Made by a program: the position numbers and the translations under genes. Under the pieces are notes generated by a model. The model searched no databases. It had not been told where the DNA came from and was given only the letters and a program-made list of their open reading frames with translations. From assembly GCA_030544215.1 (NCBI GenBank), contig JARZZO010000003.1, forward strand, positions 20,965,879 through 21,029,878: 64,000 bases of DNA, in the 5' to 3' direction. The stretch comes from Zantedeschia hybrid cultivar. Taxonomy: Eukaryota > Streptophyta > Magnoliopsida > Alismatales > Araceae. Below, piece by piece: positions 31,973-41,258 of the stretch (the first letter of the stretch is position 1; each line of letters starts with the position of its first letter).

Positions 31973-34900
31973 CAGAGCACCGACTACATACCGATCCCGA
32001 CCAGCCCCCAGTAAAGCAGAAGCGGCGCACCTTCAATCAGGAAAGGAGAGCCGCCATCCAAGCCGAAGTGCAGAAGGGGCTGGACGGCGGACACCTCCGA
32101 GAGGTGCATCATCCGAACTAGATCGCCAACGTGGTGATGGTGCTGAAGAAGGATGGCAAGTGGCGAATGTGCGTAGACTTCACCAACCTCAACAAGGCAT
32201 GTCCGATGGATAGCTTCCCGCTGCCTCGGATAGACCAGGTGGTGGACGCAACCTCCGGCCACGAACTCTTAAGCTTCCTCGACGCCTATTCAGGCTATCA
32301 CCAGATCCGGATGCATCCGGATGATGAAAGCAAAACCAGCTTCACGACCGATCTGGGTCTATATTGCTATAGCCGGATGCCCTTCGGTCTGAAGAATGCC
32401 GGCGCGACATATCAGCGCCTTGTCAATAAGGTGTTCGCCCCGCAGCTCGGCCGAAACATGGAGGTCTATATAGATGACATGTTGGTCAAAAGCCGCGTCG
32501 CCGCAGAGTATTTGGCCGACTTGGCCGAGACATACTCCGCCCTGAGGCGGTACAAGATGAAGCTGACCCCGGCCAAGTGTGCTTTCGGGGTAGCCTCCGG
32601 GAAGTTCCTCGGCTATATGGTCACCCACTGAGGGGTAGAAGCTAACCCCGAGAAGGTTTCGGCCATCATACAAATGCGCCCCCCGGTAAACCTCCGAGAG
32701 GTACAGAAGCTGAACTGGAGGATTGCTGCCCTGAGCCGCTTCATGTCAAGGGCGGCAGATTACTGTTTCCCCTTCTTCAAGCTACTGAAGAAGGCCAATA
32801 GTTTCGAATGGACGGATGAGTGCCAGACAGCCTTCGACCAGCTGAAGGCCTACCTCTCCAAAGTCCCCATTCTGTCCAAGCCAGTCCCCGGGGAGCCTCT
32901 GAGCCTATACCTCGCAGTATCCGAGACGGCTCTCAGCGCCGTCCTCGTCCGAGAGCAAGAGGGCGTTCAGAAGCCAGTCTATTATACAAGCCGAGCCCTT
33001 CAAGGAGCAGAACTCCGGTATCTCGCGCTGGAAAAATTAGCTCTGGCCCTCGTCTCGTCCGCGAGGAGGCTCCGGCCTTATGTTTTGGCCCATTCAGTAA
33101 AAGTTCTTACCGACCAGCCCCTGAGGCAAATTCTCTCCCGACCGGAGGTGTCCGGCAGGCTAGCAAAATGGGCGATTGAGCTAGGAGAGTTCGACATCTC
33201 CTACGCACCTCGGGCAGCAATAAAAGCCCAGGCGTTGGCGGACTTCATCGCCGAGCTCACTCCCAGCGCTTCCTCGGCACTTCAGCCGAAGGCCGACGCG
33301 CCCGAAGCCGAGGAAACTTCGGCTCCTATGCCGGCAGACGAGTGGCAACTCTTTGTAGACGGCTCCGCATGCTGCACGGGCAGCGGCGCCGGGTGGATCC
33401 TGGCGTCGCCCGAAGGAGTCGTCACGGAGTACGCCTTGCGTTTCTCCTTTCCAGCAACTAACAATGCCGCCGAGTACGAAGCCCTCCTTTCTGGCCTTCG
33501 GGCCGCGAGGAAGCTCGGCGCCCGGAACCTAAAAGCCTTCAGCGACTCTCAGCTGATCGCCAGCCATATTTCCGGGGAATACGACGCTCGGGATGCTATA
33601 ATGGCGTCTTATCTCCAGGTGACTCGCAAGATCCTCGCTCAATTCAACTCTTATGAAATCGTGAGGATCCCAAGAGCCGAGAATACCCGAGCCGATGCAC
33701 TTTCCCGGCTGGCGTCAACTCAAGACGGGGGAGGAGGCCGAATGATCCTAGTGGAGGAACTCGCCGAACCAAGCCTCGGCGAACCTGAGGCCATGCAAAT
33801 CACTGAGGCCGAAGCCGAGACATGGATGACTCCCCTCGTCGCTTTTCTCCTCCGAGGAGAAGTCCCGCCAGACTCAAGGGAGGCGAAGCACATTCGGCAA
33901 CGCTCATCCCATTTCCTCCTTCTGGACGGGCTGCTATACAAGAAGTCCTTCGGCCGACCGCTGCTGCGATGCCTCGGCCCGACTGAAGCCGACTACGCCA
34001 CGAGAGAAGTACATGAAGGGGTATGCGGAGCGCATGCGGGAGGAAGGGCCCTGGCTCACAAGCTTCTAAGGCAAGGCTACTGGTGGCCGACAATCCGAGA
34101 GGACGCTTTAGCCCTCGTACGGCGCTGTGATCAGTGCCAGAGGTTTAGCTCCCTCATCCACCAAGCAGCCACCCTTCTGACCCCCTTATCCGACCCCTGG
34201 CCTTTCGCTCAATGGGGAATCGACCTCCTGGGGCCTTTTCCCGTCGCCACCGGCCAGAGAAAATTCCGCATCGTGGCGGTAGATTATTTTACTAAGTGGG
34301 TAGAAGCCGAACCCCTCGCGTCAAAAACCGATAGCAATGCTTGGAACTTCGTATGGAAGTCCATCATCTGCCAGTTCGGCATCCCCCGGGCCATCATTTC
34401 GGACAACGGCAAGCAGTTCGATAGCCATCGTTTCAGCGACAACTGCGCCGGCTTCGGCATTCTTCACAAATTCACTTCGGTAGCACATCCTCGAGCAAAC
34501 GGCCAGGTTGAAGTCACCAACCGAAGCCTGTTGCAGGGACTGAAAACCCGCTTCGGCGAAGCCAAAGGCCGATGGGTAGAGGAGCTACCGAGTGTTCTGT
34601 GGGCATATCGGACGGCGAGCCGAACTCCTACCGGAGAAACACCATTTCGCATGGCTTATGGGATAGAGGCCGTTATTCCAGTGGAAATCGGCCTTCCCTC
34701 TCCTAGAGTCATTGCTTAGAATCCGGAGGCCAACGAAGAAGGCTTGAAAGATCATCTGGACCTCATAGAAGAAACCCGAGATAGGGCTCGTATCCGGCTG
34801 GCGGCTTATCAGCAGCGCATGGCCAAGTACCACAACACTCGAGTGAAGCCCCGAAGCTTTGAAATCGGGAGCCTCATGTTGAGGAATGCTCATGCTTCCA

Positions 34901-35058
34901 AACCGGCCGAAGCCTCAGGAAAGCTTTTCCCCAATTGGGAGGGGCCCTATCGGGTCAAAGAGGTGATCAGACGAGGGGCCTATTGGTTGGAGACCCTTTC
35001 GGGCCAACCTCTCCCTCGTACCTGGAATGTAGAGCGCCTTCGGCGTTATTTTATGTAA
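31973..35058 (+). pseudogene. Gypsy A pol part of polyprotein (RT, RNase H, second RNase H, integrase)
   Basis: Rest of the A frame (codons about 810-1838 of 1838). RT begins near codon 860 and has YIDD near 974. A first RNase H (about 1120-1200) has a serine-glutamate where an acidic pair is usual. A second, archaeal-type RNase H starts LFVDGSACC near 1268. Integrase has an HHCC finger (HEGVCGAHAGG ... CDQC, near 1488-1520), then DDE residues in WGIDLLGP, ISDNGKQF and the ANGQVEVTNR helix. The dual RNase H defines the Tat clade. In-frame stops lie at 32119-32121, 32629-32631 and 34717-34719. Frame length with the upstream part is 5514 nt, identical to B. Confidence 0.93.
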
Positions 35059-35125
35059 ATCACTTTTTCTCGGACTTTCAGCCGGAAGGTATGAATAAAG
35101 CTCTCTTTTTCAGGAAACCTGGATG

Positions 35126-36075
35126 TATTCTCTCTAAGTCCGTGTAAACCGTACCGGGAGTGGCTTCGGCCATGCAAACCGTATCGGGAGCGGCATGGTA
35201 TTCTTTCTAAGTCCGTGTAAACTGTACCGGGAGTGGCTTCGGCCATGCAAACCGTATCGGGAGCGGCATGGTATTCTAAGTCCGTGTAAACCGTACCGGA
35301 AGTGGCTTCGGCCATGCAAACCGTATCGGGAGCGGCATAGTATTCTCTCTAAGTGCGTGTAAACCGTACAGGGAGTGGCTTCGGCCATGCAAACCGTATC
35401 GGGAGCGGCATGGTATTCTAAGTCCGTGTAAACCGTACCGGGAGTGGCTTCGGCCATGCAAACCGTATCGGGAGCGGCATGATATTCTTTCTAAGTCCGT
35501 GGAAACCGTACCGGGAGTGGCTTCGGCCATGCAAACCGTATCGGGAGCGGCATGGTATTCTCTCTTAAGTCCGTGTAAACCGTACCGGGAGTGGCTTCGG
35601 CCATGCAAACCGTATCGGGAGCGGCATGGTATTCTTTCTAAGTCCGTGTAAACCGTACCGGGAGTGGCTTCGGCCATGCAAACCGTTTCGGGAGCGGCAT
35701 GGTATTCTCTCTAAGTCCGTGTAAACCGTACCGAGAGTGGCTTCGGCCATGCAAACCGTATCGGGAGCGGCATGGTATTCTTTCTAAGTCCGTGTAAACC
35801 GTACCGGGAGTGGCTTCGGCCATGCAAACCGTATCAGGAGCGGCATGGTATTATCTCTTAAAGTCCGTGTAAACCGTACCGGGAGTGCCTTCGGCCATGC
35901 AAACCGTATCGGGAGCGGCATGGTATTCTTTCTAAGTCCGTGTAAACCGTACCGGGAATGGCTTCGGCCACGTATACCGGATCGGGAAGCGGCAAGGTAT
36001 ATCTCTAAGTCCGCGTAAGCCAAGCCGGGAGTGGCTTCGGCCACCCAAACCGCGCCAAGAGCGACAGGATATCCC
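35126..36075 (+). repeat. satellite-like array in 3' region of Gypsy A, 13 units of about 73 bp
   Basis: Tandem units with the order AAGTCCGTGTAAACCGTACC, GGGAGTGGCTTCGGCCATG, CAAACCGTATCGGGAGCGGC, ATGGTATTCTCT. Each unit is itself two diverged half-units (AAACCGTACCGGGAGTGGC and AAACCGTATCGGGAGCGGC). The last units (from about 35937) are more diverged. Because the period is not a multiple of three, all frames look open, which explains spurious ORFs here. Confidence 0.92.
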
Positions 36076-36355
36076 CTCGGATCACATGAATCGCACTAGT
36101 AAAGGCCCTGGCCGTATATACTATCGGTGGTGATATCATATCAACTCCCTATCCGAACCTACATCAGGTCTCGGCCTTGCGAGCTATAGCAAACAAACGA
36201 CAGGATCTCGGATTTCTGAAAAACCAGATTCGGTCGATCATGCACAAAACATCAAGGTAAAGCCAAAAACATTTTCTGTATTCACAAATAAGGGAAGTAC
36301 AAAGCCGGCCATCCACCTGGCCGCAGGCTTACAAAAGAAGAAAGATAAAAACCGG
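36076..36355 (-). other. antisense-gene 3' UTR remnant in Gypsy A
   Basis: 280 bp matching 54597-54877 of B in reverse, which lies just downstream of the antisense gene stop codon. In A the gene itself is gone. The homology stops within about 15 bp of the stop codon and jumps to LTR sequence. Confidence 0.85.
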
Positions 36356-36467
36356 GGCTATCACCGTTAACCATCCTCTATCCTCTTCTATAAATACACC
36401 ACTATTTATTGCCAAAGGTATGTCTCCGAGACCCTCAAGGACTACAGTCCAAATAGCATTAAAGCTA
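36356..36467 (+). repeat. 3' LTR remnant of Gypsy A
   Basis: 112 bp equal to 16599-16710 of the 5' LTR (the region around the TATA box and transcript start). Followed without a gap by the inverted LTR fragment of B. Confidence 0.9.
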
Positions 36468-36849
36468 GCGGTGTATTTATAGCAGAGGATAGAGGATGGT
36501 TAACGGTGATAGCCGATATAGGACTATGTCCGGGCTTACTGGTAAACCGCCATAGTGCCTAGTCCTCCACCGGAGTGGGCCGGACACGGCTGTCGGGCCG
36601 AAGGAGGTTGGGCCGCTGATGGGCCGAAGCCTGCTGGGCCTAGGGCTGCTGCGCCGCTCACGGGCCGTAGGTTGGTGGGCCGCTGACGGGCTGAAGCCTG
36701 TTGGGCCGGGAGGGACGGCGCCGCTTACAGGCCGAGGGCTGTTGGGCCGCTGGTGGGCCGAAGGCTTCCTGAAGGCCTTCCACTGCTGCTACTGGGCTGA
36801 ACTGGGTTTGGGCTTGTTTTAATGGGCCGAATCGGATTCTGCCTCATCA
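36466..36849 (-). repeat. truncated 3' LTR of Gypsy B
   Basis: The first roughly 384 bp of the LTR (U3 up to the TATA box) in minus orientation. It is joined at its broken end to the LTR remnant of A with a 2-bp overlap (ta). Confidence 0.92.
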
Positions 36850-36867
36850 CATAGCCCCCCACTCTTG
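36850..36867 (-). other. polypurine tract of Gypsy B
   Basis: On the minus strand this reads CAAGAGTGGGGGGCTATG, directly before the 3' LTR start TGATGAGG. Confidence 0.8.
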
Positions 36868-37147
36868 TCTTCCTCAGTTCTGAGATGGCGAGAGTATAGC
36901 CCGAAGCTTGTTGAGAAGTAGCGTAACAGGTGTTTTACCCGAAGCTTTCTGTTCCTTTTCTTGAGAACAGGGTGCCCTCGGTCGGCCGAGGGTTAATTAA
37001 CTGCTTCGTCTTCATTCGGGATGGCGACGAAGGCCTTTGCCTTTGAGGGCGAAGGGCCGAGCCCTCTGACTTGTGTCAGACTTCATTAAATGGACGGGAC
37101 ATGCGTCGCTTTTCCCGTCAGAACGGTCGCCTCGCGAGGAAGCACAG

Positions 37148-37490
37148 GACACGTGTCGCGCATCCGGCCGCCCCGTTAGAAACACAAAAAGATCCTGACT
37201 GCTCGCGGGTCGCGGATCGCCTCGGCTCTCTTCCCGAGGTTCTGCTCGGATTGCCGCCGCTCCCCTCTCCGGTACGCGGATCGGGACACGTGGCGGGCAT
37301 CCGAGTGATCAGCCGAAGGGTCGGGGCGCTTTCGGCCGTTGATCGTTCTGCTCCAAGTCCCGGAGTCCGTCCGTCATCATTGCCGAAGGACGGTACACGT
37401 GGCGGGCATCCGAGAGGAGTGGTGAGACGACGGGGAAGATCTCAGCCGTCGGCTGCGGCGGGAGGGGCTTCGAACGGAGCCTATAAATAG
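37148..37490 (+). promoter_or_regulatory. promoter of the antisense gene: three G-boxes and a TATA box
   Basis: GACACGTGTC (37148-37157), GACACGTGGC (37285-37294) and TACACGTGGC (37394-37403) are G-box/ABRE-like cores, each followed by a GCATCCG word. A TATA box, TATAAATAG, is at 37482-37490. An approximately 235-nt 5' UTR leads to the ATG at 37752. The promoter points opposite to gag-pol of B. Confidence 0.75.
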
Positions 37491-37751
37491 GAGCCCTTCG
37501 CAGAGCACTGTTCTTCTTTTTGCTTCCGCGCCTGCGTTGCTCTGCGATCATCCGAGCTCCCCCTCCTCTCCGGCGAAAGGCTTGCCCTCTGAAGGCGTCG
37601 TCCGAGCTCGCCGGCCATCGCAGGAAGATCTCCACCTCTCGGAGCGTTTGCTGGTGGAGTTGGGCGGCTTGAGAGGCTGCGTTTGATCTAGGAGAGATCT
37701 TTTCCCTTTTGAGAGTAAGCCTCGATCTCCTTTCTCCATCTTCGCGACCTC

Positions 37752-38742
37752 ATGCCCCACAGTTCTCCTTCGAGCGAGATTACTCCCTCAGACGAGGAGT
37801 ATACTCCGTCTCATTCCCCCAAGTCTTCTCTGTCATCTCCTCTTACTCTGGACTCCCTCGCTTCTGCGATGTCCGGAGAGGCAGAGGCCTCCGGTGCCGA
37901 GGGGTCCGAGGAGGTTCATACCCCGGGCCAGGCTTCCACCTCGGGGCGTCGTCGTCCCGAGACTGCTTCGGAAGCAGCCTGCGCCCTTTCGGATGAAGCG
38001 GTTAGCTACATCGCTTCTTACTATCAACTTCCTTCGTGGGTGACCCCCTATCGGCCTGGCTCTCATACCAGGGCCAATACCCCTCGCCCGGGTACTTTTT
38101 CTATCTATGAAGAAAGCTTCCGGGCGGGCTTTCGTCTTCCTCTCTCTACCTTCGTTGTCAACCTCCTTTGCTTCTACGGGCGGGCCCCGTCTCAATTTTT
38201 TCCCAACTCTTGGCGCACAGTCTATGCCTTTTTGGCTGTGTTTGCCCGCATGCAGACTGTGCCCTCAGTCAACATCTTTCGCTACCTCTTCAAAATCCAG
38301 AGGCAGGGGAGATCCGAGTGGTATAGCTTCGTCCCTCGTATCGGCCGAAGCATTTTTTTCGGGAAGCCCTCGTCCATTCACGGCTGGAAGAGGAATTTTA
38401 TCTTTATTTCTCTGCCGGAGAATGAGAAGAGTGTGTGGCCCTTTCCTACCGTGTGGGCACCGCTGGCCGCAGGCCTTTCCGATCCTCCCATCCTTAATTC
38501 TGTCCAGAGCACCCTCGTGGGCCATATCGACGCCGCGGCTCCGTACGACATCTGGGAGCTCTACAGCAAGCCGGAGTTGTTTCTGGGTGCCGGGGCATGG
38601 CCGGACCCGAGGTTTGATCCGGAGCGGGCTTTCCCTTACCTTCCTCCTGGGGAGGCTCCACAGGACAATGAAGGAAGCGCTGGGGCCGCTCCTCCGGCCG
38701 AAGCTCCTCCGGCCGACGAGGTTGCTGAAGTTTCGGCCGAGG
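37752..38742 (+). pseudogene. antisense gene of Gypsy B, exon 1 (plant 'gypsy-type transposase' family)
   Basis: The ATG at 37752 is the first in a 344-codon open frame. After a Ser/Pro-rich start of about 75 residues it carries a conserved-looking helical domain (about residues 80-260; FRAGFRLPLSTFVVNLLCFY, then a PNSWRTVYAFL word). I recognise this as the plant family annotated as putative gypsy-type transposase (PF04195-like), an extra ORF of Tat-clade elements with unproven function. Exon 1 ends at 38742 in phase 1 with a GTAAGT donor; the intron is 38743-38807 (65 bp, ending CTTGCAG). The frame joins exon 2 correctly. Labelled a pseudogene because later exons are broken. Confidence 0.82.
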
Positions 38743-38807
38743 GTAAGTCGGTTTTGAGTTGCAGCTGTTGTGTTATTCATTTCTAACACTTCTTCTCTTG
38801 CTTGCAG

Positions 38808-39362
38808 CAATGTTTGGGATCGAGGGCCTCCTCAGCCGGATAGCCCAGCAGCGCGGCCGAGGCCAGCCATCACCCCTGCAGGCGGCAGGCGGGTCTGGAC
38901 GAGGCGCAGTGGCCCCGAGGGCCAGATCCGGGGTTACGATGACTGCGGCCTCCTCCGAGGGCCATGCTGCTGCCACCGCTCTCGAGAGGGAGCGGAAAAC
39001 TAAGTCGGCCGCCCGAAGGGGCGTCCGATTGTCGAAGCGGCCCCGGGCGGAGGAGCCCGAAGAGGCAGAGCCCGCCCCGTTGGTCAGGAGAACCGCCAGG
39101 GCCCGAAGGGCTGCAAGGCTGGCGTCCCCCGAGGCGCCGAGGGGCGATTCTCCTCCGGCCGCGATGGCGGAGGCAGAGCATGAAGGCGCAGGAGCGCGAG
39201 CTGCGGGTCCCCGAGCCGGGGATCTATAGAGACGAGAGCATGGAGGACTCACAGACGTGCCTCTGTCTGCTCCGCAGCCTCACCCTCCCGTCAGCCTTCG
39301 TGGAGCTGAAGGACCACTCGGTCACCGATCTGGCGATGATCAGTGCCCGATTGGCGGTCCAG
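38808..39362 (+). pseudogene. antisense gene of Gypsy B, exon 2 (frameshifted)
   Basis: Continues exon 1 in frame (AMFGIEGLLSRIAQQRG), rich in Arg/Ala/Glu with nuclear-localisation-like clusters (RRGVRLSKRPR). This frame stops at 39227-39229. A second frame, overlapping it, continues MKAQERELRVPEPGIY and runs to the next donor CAG/GTAAGA at 39362. A small indel near 39170-39190 is the simplest explanation. An unrecognised short intron is the alternative. Confidence 0.7.
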
Positions 39363-39449
39363 GTAAGAAGCTCTTTTAGTGTGCTTCGATCTAGCTTTTC
39401 CTTAGATTTTTTCAAGTTTCGCTGATCCTCGTCTGCTTTCGGTCCGCAG

Positions 39450-39913
39450 GCCGCGGTTACGGGTAGCGCCCTGATTCACTATCAGGAGCTGCTCCGGAAT
39501 AAACTTCTGGAGGCCGAGAGGGCGTCGGCCTCGGCAGGTTCAGGTGAGGGCCCTTCAGCGGGGCATAATATCGAGCCCATCGTTGACGGGCTCGTGGCCG
39601 CGAACGCCCGGATGCGGGCACAGCTGGAGGAGCGGGCAGCAGAGGCCCGAGCTTCTTCCGAGGCCAAGACGAAGGCTGAGCAGGAGAAGGAGAAGGCCGA
39701 GCGGGAGCTTGCCGCGGCCTAGGCTGAGAACCGCGCCCTTAAGGCCCAGATCCAGGACAAGGACGCCCGGCGGGCTTCGGAAAACCGTCGCCATGCCGAG
39801 GAGATGTCGGCCCTGAAGCAGGAGCTGGAGGAGGCGGTGGATTCGGCCGTGGCCGACTACAAGGCCGGCCCGGACTATGCCGAGGAGATAATCCAGGCCC
39901 AACTTCTAGCGGC
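39450..39913 (+). pseudogene. antisense gene of Gypsy B, exon 3, first part
   Basis: Follows an 87-bp intron (39363-39449, GTAAGA ... CCGCAG). It reads AAVTGSALIHYQELLRNKLL and then a long Glu/Lys/Ala-rich coiled coil, with an in-frame stop at 39720-39722. It is interrupted at 39913 by Gypsy C (target duplication gcggc, 39909-39913). The final partial codon is completed at 54294. Confidence 0.75.
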
Positions 39914-41258
39914 TGTAGGTGCTGAAAATGCTCGTGTGATTAATATGAAAAATCTATGTTGTTTAGTGTAAACTAACCTATTAAAAACATCAACTAAAGT
40001 GCAGTGATCGCCAGAAACTTTTAACTAAAAAGTTTCAAAAGAGGGTTTTGATTGCCTACCTGTTTGAACGCGGAAGATTGAGTCATTGGTTCCCCTCCTT
40101 CAGTCGGCTGAAGAAAGAGAGCCCTTTCTTTGTTCTTTTGTTCTTGCTGTTGAGGTTGAGATTGATGATCGTCCAGAAGTCCTTCTGGCTTGGTGCTTGA
40201 TTTCTCCCTTTTGATCTCTTGTTGTTGTTGTTGAGTGCAGCAGAGACAGAGAAAGAAAAACGAAATGAAGAAACACTGATGAGAATTTAAATGGAAGTAA
40301 TATCAAAACTAACCATGATTATAAACATGCTTAAACAGCAACTCACTTGTTTAGTTGGCTTTGAAACCCCTTTAAAACAGATGGGTTTTGGAAAATTAAT
40401 GCTGTGGTGTGTGTTGCATGAAGTGAATATGAAGCATGAAACTAATGAAGATGTAAAATGAAATTCAAAAATGAAACACTTATGCCCAATTGGTTTGAAG
40501 CCTTGAAAGGATGAAGATCTTGAAAGGGATGCCGACTTCTGGAAATGGCAGCGCTCCGGCGTTCCGACGTGGTTGCTTCGATCTTCAAATCGCTATAACG
40601 CTATGGCTCAACTCAATTCAATTCTCTCTCTCTCTTTTTTTTTTTTAACTCTTTAATATGCAAGGTATTTATAGGCTTTTTCTGCGTTCGCGATTAACAT
40701 AGAAAAATCTAGGATTTATCTACCTTAACCGACATATAATTACTGATTAATTCATCTTTATCTGTAATTATCTAAAACGCGTCCACCATGGATGACGCAT
40801 TTCAGATTAATTAAGATAAGGATAAATATCCGGGAAAAACTTATCTTTATCTTTATTAGGTAAAACGCGTCCACCTGTGTAGACGTCTTTTACACTAATT
40901 AAGATAAGGATAAACATCCGGAAGAGAAGTTAAAATAGTCTAGGAAACCTAAAACGCGTCGACCTTCGAAAACGCCTTTTAGCTAATAAATCAATTAATT
41001 AAAATTCAAATTTAAACGCTAAAATAGGAATAAACTCTAAATCGCGTCCACATGGGTCGACGCCTTTTAGGATTCTTCATATTTTAACTGAAATTTGAGC
41101 TAAAATCAATTCAATTGATTAACTTAAACATGTCTGTTAAACCCGACACCCAAAAATATCAATAAAAATTAATTAATGATTAATTATCAGACCATTATGA
41201 GGCATTATTATATGATACGAAATTTACTCGAAATGACGTCAAAATTAGCGTGTCTACA
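39914..41258 (-). repeat. 3' LTR of Gypsy C
   Basis: 1345 bp. On the minus strand it begins TGTAGACACGC and ends TTTTCAGCACCTACA. The TATA box is at 40664-40675 (minus strand), followed by a CT/T-rich run. Dyad modules lie upstream in U3. Confidence 0.95.
40772..41156. promoter_or_regulatory. dyad-module array in U3 of C (3' LTR)
   Basis: Modules at 40772-40805, 40860-40893, 40949-40982 and 41037-41070, plus a decayed fifth at about 41123-41156. Spacing is 88, 89, 88 and 86 bp. The spacers between modules have diverged far more than the modules. Confidence 0.88.

Larger units (their letters stand above)
16264..36467 (+). mobile_element. Gypsy element A (Tat clade), split by Copia L
   Basis: Plus-strand Ty3/Gypsy with a 5' LTR (16264-17127), a primer site (17130-17147), gag-pol (17163-19590 continuing 31973-35058), a 3' satellite-like array (35126-36075) and a 112-bp 3' LTR remnant (36356-36467). 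Compared with B it lacks the whole antisense gene. The sequence jumps from the antisense 3' UTR directly into the middle of the LTR, with a 3-bp overlap (ggc) at the junction. The 3' end is fused to B. Confidence 0.9.

Noticed and set aside
35046..36044. Series of overlapping frames with MAEATPGTVYTDLE-like repeats, also at 54904-55602
   Set aside because: They arise from the 73-bp tandem repeat, whose period rotates through all frames. There is no sign of a conserved start or of coding selection.
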